Shown in pieces: positions 16,536 to 24,204 of a stretch of 35,575 nucleotides of DNA. Each line of letters begins with the position of its first letter. Position 1 is the stretch's first letter. The notes beneath the pieces are model-generated. The model had not been told where the DNA came from and did not search any database. It saw nothing but the letters and a program-made list of their open reading frames with translations. Source of the DNA: ZC4RG35 sp036375695 (GTDB taxonomy: Bacteria; Actinomycetota; Acidimicrobiia; Spongiisociales; ZC4RG35); contig DASVBU010000041.1 of the NCBI GenBank assembly GCA_036375695.1, positions 1-35,575 on the forward strand. Direction: 5' to 3'. Both the position numbers and the translations under genes were made by a program.

Positions 16536-17502
16536 CCTCTTGCCGCATGAACTTGACGTAGGCGATGGCGAACACGACCACCGTCGCCGCCACCATCCCC
16601 ACCAGCTGGGGCCAGACCAGGAGCATGCTCTGGCCGAAGCTGAGCCGTGACACCACGGCGCGGTCCAGCTGCTCCAGGGTGACGAGGCCCACCGTCCGCA
16701 CTCCGGGTGACAGGAGCGCGGTGGATGCCTCCTGGTAGAGGGTGATCGGGGATATGCGGCTCAGGTTGATCTGCGTGCGCAGGTTGTCCGCCTCGGAGAA
16801 CGGGTTCCCCGGGACCACCGGCGAGATCAGCCCGGCGATCATCTCGAAGATCATGCCGCCGAAGATCGCCAGCAGCAGCCACACCCCGATGGAGACCATC
16901 GCCGATGTGGCGGCGCGTCTGGTCATGACCGAGCACAGCGTGGCGAAGGCGAGCCAGACCCCGATGTAGGCGATGGCTGCGAGCGTCCAGGCCACGAGCC
17001 GGATGATCTCGCCCGGCCCGGGGACTATCCCGAGCAGGAAGATCCCCACCCCCGCCACCAGGAAGGCGACGATGACCACGGTCAGGCCGACGATGCCGAG
17101 ACCGGCGACGAACTTCCCGTTGATCACGTCGTCGCGGTGGATCGGCTGGGAGACCAGCCGGGGCAGCGTCCCCTGCGACCGCTCGCCATTCACCGCGTCG
17201 AACCCGTAGGCGATGCCCAGGATCGGCGCCAGGAACCCGATGAACTGCAGGAACGACAGGCGCAGGGTGTCCGAGGCGACGGTGAACAACCTCAGGAAGA
17301 GACCCGGCTCACCCATGGTCTGCGGCGCCACGTCACGCAACTCCTGCGCCGCGGAGTAGACCGTGGACAGGGCGACCATCCCCATGATCGCCAGCAAGGC
17401 GATGAACCGCACCGACAGCAGGTGGTCGGAGAACTCCTTGCGGGCGATCACCGCCCATGCCGGCCGCTTGCGGACCCAGGTCTCGAACGTGGCCGTCGTC
17501 AT
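16525..17502 (-). CDS. ABC-2 type transporter permease
   Basis: A 325-residue permease with six predicted membrane helices (about 35-55, 100-125, 145-170, 175-205, 210-240 and 295-318). The block GERSQGTLPRLVSQPIHRDDVINGKF after the second helix is the typical cytoplasmic coupling helix of ABC-2 permeases of the NosY/YhaP kind. A long loop between helices 5 and 6 (about 245-290) faces outside. The ATG overlaps the stop of the ATPase gene (ATGA), so both halves are made together. With the NEW3 protein upstream this is a three-gene export or envelope-sensing operon; the cargo is unknown. Confidence 0.88.
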   Translation of the reverse strand: MTTATFETWVRKRPAWAVIARKEFSDHLLSVRFIALLAIMGMVALSTVYSAAQELRDVAPQTMGEPGLFLRLFTVASDTLRLSFLQFIGFLAPILGIAYGFDAVNGERSQGTLPRLVSQPIHRDDVINGKFVAGLGIVGLTVVIVAFLVAGVGIFLLGIVPGPGEIIRLVAWTLAAIAYIGVWLAFATLCSVMTRRAATSAMVSIGVWLLLAIFGGMIFEMIAGLISPVVPGNPFSEADNLRTQINLSRISPITLYQEASTALLSPGVRTVGLVTLEQLDRAVVSRLSFGQSMLLVWPQLVGMVAATVVVFAIAYVKFMRQEVRA

Positions 17503-18440
17503 GCGTTCACCTCCTCCTGCTGGAAGTAGCGGCGGTAGATCTCGTCGAGATCGGCGTTGAGGTCGGTCAGGCCGCGCACCGGGATGTCGGCGTCGACCAG
17601 CTTGCGCAGGACGTTGCGGGTCTGTGTCGCGGGCAGTGTGACCTGCCAGCGGCTGCCTTCGCCCTGGACGGTGGCCTCCCCGCCCAGGGCGCCGAGGAGA
17701 GCCTCCGCATTGGTGTCGGCCACCAACTCGAAGCGGGCCTTGCCCTTGGCCAGCTTGGCGCCGAGCTCACCGGGCGTGCCCTCGGCCACGACCTTGCCCG
17801 AGACGAAGATGGCGATGCGGTCGCAGATCTCCTGCACCTGGTGCAGCAGGTGGCTGGAGAGGAGGACCGCCCGCCCGTCCCGATGGGCCAGGTTGCGGAT
17901 CAACTCCAGCATCTCGCTGACGCCCTGCGGGTCGATGGCCGCGGTGGGCTCGTCCAGGATCACGACCTGCGGGTCCTTGACCAGCACGTCGGCCACTCCC
18001 AGCCGCTGCCGCATGCCCCGCGAATAGGTGCCGACCGGCTTGTCGGCGGCGTCGGCGAGACCGACCTCCTCGAGGAGGCTCTGGATCCTCTCCTCCGCCG
18101 TATCCGGGTCGACCTCGTTGAGGTCCGCCGTGTAGCGGAGGTTCTCCCGCCCGGTCATGTCCTCGTAGAAGCCGACGGCGTCGGGCATGTAGCCCACACG
18201 GCGCTTCACCGCCAGAGGGTCGCGCGTCGGGTCCAGGCCACCGACACGTGCCGAGCCCGATGTGGGATCGGTGAGACCGAGGAGCATGAGGATGGTCGTG
18301 GTCTTGCCCGCCCCATTGGGGCCGAGCAGCCCGAACACCTCGCCGGCGGCGATGGACAGGTTGATCCCGTCCACAGCCGCCAGGTCGCCGTACTTCTTGG
18401 TGAGCTTCCTGGCCTCGATCAGTGGCGTCTTGGAGGCCAC
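17499..18440 (-). CDS. ABC transporter ATP-binding protein
   Basis: A 313-residue ATPase: Walker A GPNGAGKTT (40-48), a Q-loop-type region around VGYMPDAVGFYEDMTG, signature YSRGMRQRLG (139-148) and Walker B VVILDEP (159-165), then an H-loop in LLSSHLLHQV. The C-terminal 80 residues form the extra regulatory domain of the DrrA/CcmA-like subfamily. It energises the permease encoded next to it. The signature reads SRGMRQR rather than LSGGQ, which is common in this subfamily. It starts 4 bp after the NEW3 gene. Confidence 0.93.
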   Translation of the reverse strand: MASKTPLIEARKLTKKYGDLAAVDGINLSIAAGEVFGLLGPNGAGKTTTILMLLGLTDPTSGSARVGGLDPTRDPLAVKRRVGYMPDAVGFYEDMTGRENLRYTADLNEVDPDTAEERIQSLLEEVGLADAADKPVGTYSRGMRQRLGVADVLVKDPQVVILDEPTAAIDPQGVSEMLELIRNLAHRDGRAVLLSSHLLHQVQEICDRIAIFVSGKVVAEGTPGELGAKLAKGKARFELVADTNAEALLGALGGEATVQGEGSRWQVTLPATQTRNVLRKLVDADIPVRGLTDLNADLDEIYRRYFQQEEVNA

Positions 18441-18444
18441 GACG

Positions 18445-19590
18445 TCACCTCCGGCCGAATCGCCTGAACACCATGCCCAGGGCGGCGAGGGCGATCACGA
18501 TGATGGCCACGCCGACGAAGCCCCAGAAGGCGGAGGTCTCCACGGTGGCGCGGACCTCGATCTCGTCCTCCCCCTGCGGGACACGCGCCCGGAATGTGAT
18601 CCGGTAGTCACCCGTGATGGCGTTGCCTGCAGGGGTGATTGTGGCGATCACCTGCTGGGTTGCCCCTGGCTCGATGGTCTCCACCGTCTCGGGCGAGAAG
18701 GTCACCTCCCAGTCGCGGGGCGGGGTGGCGCTCAGGCTGACCTCGGTGAGGGGCGCCGACCCGTCGTTGACCAGGATCAGCGGCATCTCCGTCGGCCGCC
18801 CGGCCTGGACGGTCACGTTCAGGGACTCGTCCGGGGTGAGCAAGGTCAGCTCGTAGGTGCCCGTGATCTCGACGGTCAGCTCCGCCTCGGCCGTCTGGCC
18901 GCCGCCCGCGGCGCGGACCACGATCGGGTACTCGCCCGCGGAGGTGAAGTCGGGCGGGTCGACCTCCACGGTGATTCGCTCCGACGATCCGGCGGCGACC
19001 GTCACCGTCGAGGCCCGTGTCTGCCCGGAGGGTCGGGCGCTGATCTGCCATCCTTCGGGGCCTTCCGCCTGGAGACCGAACTGGATCTCGTCCGTGGTGT
19101 CGTTCTCCAGTTCCAGGGTGAAGCTGAACGTGACGTCGGGCGCGTCGCTGAGCACCGGGAACTCGGCGGTCAGGCTGACGCCACCGCCGACCTCCTCGGC
19201 AACGGTGAGGGCGAACTCGAGCGTGTCGGTTCCCGCCGAGGACGTCCCCTGGAGGCCGATCTCATAGGTGCCGGTGCCGGCGTCCTGGGGCACGTCGACC
19301 TTGAGCTGGAGCCGGTGCTCCAGGCCTTCGCCGACGAGGACGCGGTCGACGACGAAGCCACCACCCTCGATGGTGGCCGACCATCCCTCCGGGACGTCGG
19401 TGACGGCGAGGTCGACCTCGGTCCCCTCGGGAGCCACGACGTTGAAGTCGAACGTGGCCGTCTGTCCCGGCTCGACCGCCACTCCCAGGTAGGGCGTGGT
19501 CAGCGCGAGCCCTCCTTCTTGTGCGATGGCCGGCGCCGGCAACAACGCGGCCAGGACCAGCGCGGCCAGCACTGTGCGAATCTTTCGCAT
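18445..19590 (-). CDS. Secreted, membrane-anchored NEW3-domain protein
   Basis: A 381-residue protein with a Sec signal (about 1-23, cleavage after AIA), three immunoglobulin-like repeats resembling NEW3 (NPCBM-associated) domains, and a C-terminal helix (about 353-374) followed by RRFGRR inside the cell. The recurring pattern is P-E-G-W in strand C (PEGWSA, PEGWQI, PRDWEV) followed by G-x-Y near each domain end (GTYEIGL, GEYPIVV, GDYRITF). The bulk therefore lies outside the membrane and the tail inside. The ATG is preceded by GAGAGGGG. NEW3 proteins next to ABC-2 transporters occur elsewhere and may bind a sugar or polymer; here this is inference. Confidence 0.85.
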   Translation of the reverse strand: MRKIRTVLAALVLAALLPAPAIAQEGGLALTTPYLGVAVEPGQTATFDFNVVAPEGTEVDLAVTDVPEGWSATIEGGGFVVDRVLVGEGLEHRLQLKVDVPQDAGTGTYEIGLQGTSSAGTDTLEFALTVAEEVGGGVSLTAEFPVLSDAPDVTFSFTLELENDTTDEIQFGLQAEGPEGWQISARPSGQTRASTVTVAAGSSERITVEVDPPDFTSAGEYPIVVRAAGGGQTAEAELTVEITGTYELTLLTPDESLNVTVQAGRPTEMPLILVNDGSAPLTEVSLSATPPRDWEVTFSPETVETIEPGATQQVIATITPAGNAITGDYRITFRARVPQGEDEIEVRATVETSAFWGFVGVAIIVIALAALGMVFRRFGRR

Positions 19591-19607
19591 TCATCCCCTC
19601 TCTCTCG

Positions 19608-19631
19608 GCCCGGGCGCGACTGGGCCCGGGC
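19608..19631 (-). other. Hairpin in the leader of the NEW3-ABC operon
   Basis: GCCCGGGC occurs twice (19608-19615 and 19624-19631) around an 8-nt loop. Because the 8-mer is self-complementary the two copies pair to an 8-bp GC-only stem. It ends 18 nt before the NEW3 start, between the leader ORF and the Shine-Dalgarno region. No U-tract follows. Confidence 0.45.
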
Positions 19632-19659
19632 AAGCCAACGGTGCTTCGGGAGAGGTGGG

Positions 19660-19716
19660 TTACGTCTCGTCGAGACGTTCGAGCCCCGGACCAAGGTGAT
19701 CCATGAGATGAGACAT
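19660..19716 (-). CDS. Possible 18-residue leader peptide upstream of NEW3-ABC
   Basis: A short ORF, MSHLMDHLGPGLERLDET, with a near-perfect AAAGGAG Shine-Dalgarno (19727-19721) 4 nt before its ATG, ending in TAA 69 bp before the NEW3 start. Its last five codons and stop coincide with a 17-bp palindrome (19662-19678), and a GC hairpin follows. This layout resembles a regulatory leader peptide; the alternative is a small functional peptide. A weak ECF-type promoter match (GGAAC at 19849-19845, 17-nt spacer, CGTC at 19827-19824) lies upstream. No homology is claimed, and it is the short length plus the strong ribosome-binding site that support it. Confidence 0.4.
   Translation of the reverse strand: MSHLMDHLGPGLERLDET
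19662..19678. promoter_or_regulatory. 17-bp palindrome in the NEW3-ABC leader
   Basis: ACGTCTCG-T-CGAGACGT: perfect 8-bp arms around one base. It may be a protein operator or an RNA hairpin needing partial opening; it overlaps the end of the 18-codon ORF. The rest of the 280-bp gap (19717-19870) shows no gene. Confidence 0.4.
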
Positions 19717-19870
19717 GGTTCTCCTTTCCGCGTTCAATTCATCATCGTTCACGGTTGGTCCCCGGCCAGCCCAATGGCAGGTGCCGGGAGGCGCGGGAAT
19801 CGTACGACCGCGCCGGGAGAAAAGACGACACGACGGCACTGAGAGTTCCCGATGGGGCTCGACCGACGGT

Positions 19871-21040
19871 CTAGATGATCCGGCCGGCGTGCTCGTGGAG
19901 CGGGGTTCCGGCGAGGATGCGTTCCGGCCCGAGACGGGACAGATCGAGACTCGGCTCGGCCCCGGTGATCAGCTCGGCGAGATGCCTTCCGACGGCGTGG
20001 CACTGCTGGAATCCGTGGCCACTGAAGCCCGTCGCCACGAACAGGCCCCGGATCCCGGGCCACTCGCCGAGGATGGCGTTGGCGTCGAGCCGGTTCTGGG
20101 CGTACAGCCCGGCCCAGGACCGCACCACCTCGAGACGGTCGAATGCCGGGAGGTGGGTTACGAGCTCCGGCCAGATGATCTCGTAGAAGCGGTCCCGCGG
20201 CGCCGGGGTGAAGTCGAAGCCGACCGGGTCGTCGTCGGTGGACCAGGCCATGAAGAAGGTGTTGCCATGCTCGGGGAGGAGATACACGCCCGAGGGGAGG
20301 AAGGTGCTCGGGAGTGCGTCGCCGCCCGCGACGTCGGCGGCGACGACATACACGGTGCGCATCACCGGCTCCACCGGGATCTCCACACCGGCGATCTCGA
20401 GCAGACCGGCCGACCAGGCTCCCGCGGCGACCACCACGACCTCCGCCGACGGTGTCGACCCGTCCGCCAGTCTCACGCCGGTGATCCCACCGTCTGAGGT
20501 GATGAGCGACGTGACGTCGCCGACGACGGTCTCCGCCCCCATCGACAAAGCCTTGCGCCGGTAGCCCTCGACGACCGCGGCCGGGTCGACGGAGCCGTCA
20601 CTGGGCCCGAAGGTGCCGCCGACGAGGGTCTCCGATGCCAGTGTCGGCCACCGGCGGGTGATCTCGTCGCTCTCGAGCCACATCGAGTCGCAGCCGAGCT
20701 TCTGCTGGGCGGCGAGACCAGCGATGGCGGCGTCCCTCCCGTCCGCATCGACCAGGAACAGGTTGCCCTGCTTGCGCATCTGCGCGTCGGGCCGGAAGTC
20801 CCCGACCGCCATCGTGTCGGCGAAGTCCTCTAGGACCTCCATGGCGTATTGGGAGATGCGGATGTTCTCCTCGAGGTTGAACTGGATGCGAACGTTCCCG
20901 TCGGAGAGCATCGTGGACGAGTAGCGGAGCGTGGGATCCCGCTCCACCACGGTGACGGTGAGCGAGGGGTCGAGCCGGCGCAGGTGGTACGCGGTCGCCC
21001 ACCCGTTGGCGGCGCCACCCACGATCAGCACATCCGGCAT
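19871..21040 (-). CDS. FAD-dependent oxidoreductase, D-amino acid oxidase (DAO) fold
   Basis: A 389-residue flavoprotein related to sarcosine oxidase/FOXRED1-like DAO enzymes. The N-terminal dinucleotide fold reads VLIVGGAANGWATAYHL (about 4-20); the second glycine of GxGxxG is Ala, which occurs in other members. The first strand pair ends in VVERDPTLRYSST. The C-terminal NRLDANAILGEWPGIRGLFVATGFSGHGFQQCHAVG block is the flavin-contacting end typical of the family. A secondary or tertiary amine or N-methyl amino acid is the likely substrate class; the exact substrate is unknown. TACGCT ends 7 nt before the ATG without a Shine-Dalgarno, so it may have its own leaderless transcript although it lies 21 bp downstream of the monooxygenase-like gene. 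Confidence 0.85.
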   Translation of the reverse strand: MPDVLIVGGAANGWATAYHLRRLDPSLTVTVVERDPTLRYSSTMLSDGNVRIQFNLEENIRISQYAMEVLEDFADTMAVGDFRPDAQMRKQGNLFLVDADGRDAAIAGLAAQQKLGCDSMWLESDEITRRWPTLASETLVGGTFGPSDGSVDPAAVVEGYRRKALSMGAETVVGDVTSLITSDGGITGVRLADGSTPSAEVVVVAAGAWSAGLLEIAGVEIPVEPVMRTVYVVAADVAGGDALPSTFLPSGVYLLPEHGNTFFMAWSTDDDPVGFDFTPAPRDRFYEIIWPELVTHLPAFDRLEVVRSWAGLYAQNRLDANAILGEWPGIRGLFVATGFSGHGFQQCHAVGRHLAELITGAEPSLDLSRLGPERILAGTPLHEHAGRII

Positions 21041-21047
21041 CGGGGCG

Positions 21048-21053
21048 AGCGTA
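21048..21053 (-). promoter_or_regulatory. Candidate -10 (TACGCT) for the DAO gene
   Basis: TACGCT on the minus strand ends 7 nt before the ATG at 21040; no Shine-Dalgarno is present. It fits the leaderless layout seen at other starts here. Confidence 0.4.
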
Positions 21054-21061
21054 GAGGCCCT

Positions 21062-22174
21062 TCAGCGCATCGAAGCCGAAGCCCGCGTCTTCGACCCGGT
21101 CCGATGGCGCAGGAGCTGCTTCACCACGTGCTCGGCATCCCGGCCCACGCCCAGGAGCGTGTCGGAGAGGACCGAGCGGAGGAACTTGACCGCCACGAAG
21201 TAGAGCCCGGGGACGTCGGGGACGACACCGCGGTCGTGGGTGACGTAGCCGTGCTCGTCGAACACGGGGAGGTCGATCCAGGAGAACCCCGGTCCGTATC
21301 CGGTGCACCAGATGATGTTGCTCACCGGCAGGACGGCGCCGTCCTCGGTGCGGGGCCGGCCATCGGCCACGCCCGTGATGCGGCCCACCCGCTCGACACC
21401 CGCGGCAACGAGGTCCTTCGGCTTGACCCGCATCAGGGGAGCGCCCTTGTGGAGCATCTTGGCCCGGAACTTCCTCCCCATCGGCGTACTGGTCGCCAGC
21501 AGCCGGTCGAGGACCAACGGGCCCACGATCGGCATCAGGATCCGACCCGACAGCCCCTCGGGACGGAAGGGCTGCACCGCGCTCGGCTCGCCCGATAGGA
21601 GCACCTTCCGGCTCCGGCTCAGCTCCATGGCCACCTCGGCCCCCGAGTTGCCCAGCCCGACGACGAGGACTTCACCCTCCTGGAGCTGGCCCGGGTTCCG
21701 GTAGTGGGCCACGTGGAGTTGGACGATGCCCGGGTCGAGCCGTTCGGCGAACTGGGGGACCTTGGGCTCCTGGTACGACGCCATCGCCACGATGACGTGG
21801 TCTGCTTCTAGGGCCACGCCGTCTCCCGATGCCACGAATCGACCGCCACGTCTGCCCAGGTGGGTGATCCGGGTGTCATGACGGATGGGGAGCCGGAAGT
21901 GCTCCGCATACGACTCCAGGTAGTCGGCGAGCTCGTCCTTGGAGGGAAAGCCCCATTTGTCCCCCGGGATGTCTAGCCCGGGCAGGGAGTTGAAGCGGTT
22001 GGGCGTGAAGAGCCGCAGGGAGTCCCATCGGTTCCGCCAGGCGTCACCGGTCCTGGCATTGGCGTCGACGATCAGGAAGGGGACGCCGGCCCGGGCCAGG
22101 TGGTATCCAACCGCCAGCCCGGCCTGGCCCCCACCGATGACGAGGGTGTCGACGGCTTCGGTGTGCGGGCTCAT
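21062..22174 (-). CDS. Flavin-containing monooxygenase-like NAD(P)/FAD oxidoreductase
   Basis: A 370-residue class B flavoprotein-like enzyme (CzcO/TrkA-N-like family). Two dinucleotide-binding motifs are present: GGGQAGLAVG (FAD, about 14-23) and VVGLGNSGAE (NAD(P), about 175-184). Between them are GDAWRNRWDSLRLFTPNRFNSLPG, the long conserved loop after the first motif, and the late WCTGYGPGFSWID block. Members oxidise soft nucleophiles or act as putative monooxygenases; no specific substrate can be read. The ATG at 22174 has TACGTT ending 6 nt upstream and no Shine-Dalgarno, so a leaderless start is likely. The DAO flavoprotein gene follows after 21 bp; the two may act in one catabolic route (inference). 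Confidence 0.85.
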   Translation of the reverse strand: MSPHTEAVDTLVIGGGQAGLAVGYHLARAGVPFLIVDANARTGDAWRNRWDSLRLFTPNRFNSLPGLDIPGDKWGFPSKDELADYLESYAEHFRLPIRHDTRITHLGRRGGRFVASGDGVALEADHVIVAMASYQEPKVPQFAERLDPGIVQLHVAHYRNPGQLQEGEVLVVGLGNSGAEVAMELSRSRKVLLSGEPSAVQPFRPEGLSGRILMPIVGPLVLDRLLATSTPMGRKFRAKMLHKGAPLMRVKPKDLVAAGVERVGRITGVADGRPRTEDGAVLPVSNIIWCTGYGPGFSWIDLPVFDEHGYVTHDRGVVPDVPGLYFVAVKFLRSVLSDTLLGVGRDAEHVVKQLLRHRTGSKTRASASMR

Positions 22175-22180
22175 GCGGCG

Positions 22181-22186
22181 AACGTA
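22181..22186 (-). promoter_or_regulatory. Candidate -10 (TACGTT) for the monooxygenase-like gene
   Basis: TACGTT on the minus strand, 6 nt before the ATG at 22174; no ribosome-binding site. Confidence 0.45.
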
Positions 22187-22218
22187 CGGGGCCGCGCGGA
22201 GGCTGTGAATCGGGAGTT

Positions 22219-22234
22219 CTCCCCACGCGGGGAG
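22219..22234 (-). terminator. Hairpin after the HD-GYP/LuxR gene
   Basis: CTCCCC (22219-22224) pairs with GGGGAG (22229-22234) around a 4-nt loop, 3 bp beyond the stop of the HD-GYP gene. No U-run follows, so termination would be inefficient or Rho-aided. Confidence 0.35.
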
Positions 22235-22237
22235 GCC

Positions 22238-23797
22238 TCAGGCGATCAGACCGTTCTCCGCCGCGAACAGCGTGGCTGCGGCCCGGGACGACACGTTCAT
22301 CTTCCGGTAGCTGTTCTGGATGTGCCGGTCGGCCGTCTTCGGGGAGATCCCCAGCTCCCGGGCGATCTGTTTGGTCTGCAGCCCCTTGGCCACGAGACGG
22401 AGCACCTCGACCTCCCGGTCGGTGAGCCCGGCGGGCCGGGGGATCGATGGTGCCGTCTGCCCGGCCGCCGCGGCCACTGCTTCCACCATCGACGGGTCGT
22501 AGGCACCCGTCTCGGCCTTGGCAGCCAGCACCTTGGTCGTCTCCTCGGGCGACAGTGGTGGCCGATAGGGGCGCGACTCGATCTTGCTTCGGAAGGCGTC
22601 GGCCACTCCCAAGAGCCGACAAGCCGGCGTGAGTGACGACGCGCCCAGCCCTCGGTGATAGCCCGACCCGTCGAGCCTCTCGTGATGGGTCATGGCGATC
22701 GAGCGGATCTCGCTCAGATAGGGGGAGCGGGAGAGGATCCGATCGGTGTGGTAGGGGTGAAGACGGACTTTCTCCCTCTCGTCGCCGGTTAGCGATCCGG
22801 GCTTGTTCCAGATCCGTGCCATCACCGCCGTCCGACCGATGTCGTGCACCAGGCCGGCCATGCGGATCAGCCGCACCTCCGAGTCGGGAAATCCGTGCAG
22901 CTCCGCCGCCCTGGCGGCGAGATCGGCTACGCCCGGCGAGTGCCCGGCCAGATGGGGCGAGGCTAGGTCGGCGAAGTTGCCCATGGCCCTCAAGGCATCC
23001 TCGATCGCCGGGCCCTCGAGCACGATCCGGGGCTTCGGTTCGAGGTCGAGCACGTCGTCCCACGAGGAGGGCGGCGGCTCGGGAGGGCCGAGGATGTGGT
23101 CGAAATCCCGCAGGAATGCATCGACCACGGCAGGATCGAATGCCTTCCCCGAGCGGTCACCGATCACACCGCGCACGTAGTCATCGTCACCGATCAGCCT
23201 CTGATAGGCGGCGTCACGGCCGACATGGGTGATCCGCAAGGGCAGCGGGATCTCATCGCCACGGGCCCGTCCGAGCACGCTCCTGCCGTCCCATCGCTCG
23301 GTGAGCAGCGAGAACATCACGGTGACCTCTTCCGGCATCCCGAGCCGCTCGGCGAGCATGCCCGCGACTTCGCAGAGGGAGGCGAAGTGGCCGCTGATGA
23401 ACCGGCGCACCCGGGGGAGGCCGCGTGCCACCTGCCAGCCACGCTGCATTACGCCCGCGCCGGGCGAGGGGAGGGCCCGGATCACCCCCATCAGGCTCTC
23501 GGACGGGGATCCGAACTGTCGGTGCGTGTGATGGCGGACCATGCTGCCGCCGAAGATGTCGGATCGCTCCGCCTCGTCGACGGTGCAGCCGACGTACATC
23601 AGCAAGCTGGCGTAGTACGTCTGCGACCGGGTCTGGTCGTCGACATCGAGGGCCTCGGCGAGCCGCATCGTGATCATCGTCGCCTCGAGCCCGTGCTCGT
23701 ACGGGAACCCCATCCCGAGATCGGTCGCCAGGCACATCGATGCGATGAGCTCGGCGGCGCGGACTCGGTCGGCCTGATCCGATCCGGGCTCGGTCAT
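22238..23797 (-). CDS. HD-GYP phosphohydrolase-like protein with LuxR-type HTH
   Basis: A 519-residue protein. The middle-to-late part is an HD-GYP domain: HSPGVADLA (first His), LVHDIGRTAV with the HD pair near residue 315, then LHPYHTDRIL and HHERLDGSGYHRG near 370. The GYP motif reads GYH, so Pro is replaced by His. HD-GYP enzymes cleave cyclic di-nucleotides; activity here is uncertain. The C-terminal 65 residues are a LuxR/GerE helix-turn-helix (LTDREVEVLRLVAKGLQTKQ ... SPKTADRHIQ), so the protein probably binds DNA. The N-terminal 230 residues contain a second, degenerate HD-like region. TAGGTT ends 6 nt before the ATG, implying a leaderless mRNA. Confidence 0.88.
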   Translation of the reverse strand: MTEPGSDQADRVRAAELIASMCLATDLGMGFPYEHGLEATMITMRLAEALDVDDQTRSQTYYASLLMYVGCTVDEAERSDIFGGSMVRHHTHRQFGSPSESLMGVIRALPSPGAGVMQRGWQVARGLPRVRRFISGHFASLCEVAGMLAERLGMPEEVTVMFSLLTERWDGRSVLGRARGDEIPLPLRITHVGRDAAYQRLIGDDDYVRGVIGDRSGKAFDPAVVDAFLRDFDHILGPPEPPPSSWDDVLDLEPKPRIVLEGPAIEDALRAMGNFADLASPHLAGHSPGVADLAARAAELHGFPDSEVRLIRMAGLVHDIGRTAVMARIWNKPGSLTGDEREKVRLHPYHTDRILSRSPYLSEIRSIAMTHHERLDGSGYHRGLGASSLTPACRLLGVADAFRSKIESRPYRPPLSPEETTKVLAAKAETGAYDPSMVEAVAAAAGQTAPSIPRPAGLTDREVEVLRLVAKGLQTKQIARELGISPKTADRHIQNSYRKMNVSSRAAATLFAAENGLIA

Positions 23798-23803
23798 GTG
23801 GCG

Positions 23804-23809
23804 AACCTA
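23804..23809 (-). promoter_or_regulatory. Candidate -10 (TAGGTT) for the HD-GYP/LuxR gene
   Basis: TAGGTT on the minus strand ends 6 nt before the ATG at 23797; no Shine-Dalgarno. The 100-bp divergent gap to 23897 shows nothing else distinctive. Confidence 0.45.
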
Positions 23810-23897
23810 GCCCGTTGCCGAATGGCCGGTGTCATAGGGGGATTCGGCCTCTACGACCGGGAGGTGTCGACGGTGATGATCGGGGGAACGAATTCAC

Positions 23898-24107
23898 ATG
23901 TCGATCGTCAGCCCCCTCAGCAGAGGGTCGCCAGCAGCAGATGACCGGCCGAGGGGCACCGTGACCGCCCTCGCGGTGCTGTTGCTGTTCCTCGTTGTCG
24001 GCGCCCTGCAGGGCGGTGTCGCCATGGTGGTCGACCCGGAGACTCCGCAGGGCATGTCCCCGGAGTATCTCGACGACCGCCTGATTGGAGCGTTCTTGGA
24101 GCGGTGA
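23898..24107 (+). CDS. Small single-pass membrane protein, possibly a truncated relative of a larger protein
   Basis: A 69-residue ORF: polar N-terminus, one membrane helix (about 23-43) and an acidic tail DPETPQGMSPEYLDDRLIGAFLER. The helix followed by a DP...GM...L motif resembles the first helix and outer loop of larger actinobacterial membrane proteins, which would continue with further helices; here a TGA follows, so it may be a truncated remnant. Alternatively it is a real small protein, since its codons have GC-rich third positions to the end. Start ATG at 23898 (GGGGA 11 nt upstream); a GTG at 23961 would leave 48 residues. Its last codons contain the 11-bp-spaced repeats thought to serve the next gene. 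Confidence 0.45.
   Translation: MSIVSPLSRGSPAADDRPRGTVTALAVLLLFLVVGALQGGVAMVVDPETPQGMSPEYLDDRLIGAFLER
24085..24103 (+). promoter_or_regulatory. 11-bp-spaced direct repeats upstream of the BTAD regulator
   Basis: TTGGAGCG occurs twice, at 24085-24092 and 24096-24103, exactly one helical turn apart. SARP/AfsR-type regulators bind heptameric direct repeats with 11-bp (or 22-bp) spacing. The site is about 100 bp before the regulator GTG and sits in the end of the preceding small ORF. A similar triplet lies before the small gene at 29965. Confidence 0.45.
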
Positions 24108-24192
24108 AGCGCAGAGTCGGCGTCGTATGGCCGGTCCCTCGACCACGGATCACGTTTCCTCCAATGTCAGGACCGCCGAACGGTCCGACGCG

Positions 24193-24198
24193 TATGTT
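24193..24198 (+). promoter_or_regulatory. Candidate -10 (TATGTT) for the leaderless BTAD-STAND-WD40 gene
   Basis: TATGTT ends 6 nt before the GTG at 24205 without a Shine-Dalgarno. An imperfect dyad (GGACCG at 24170-24175, CGGTCC at 24181-24186) lies just upstream and could be an operator. Confidence 0.45.
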
Positions 24199-24204
24199 CC
24201 CGGC

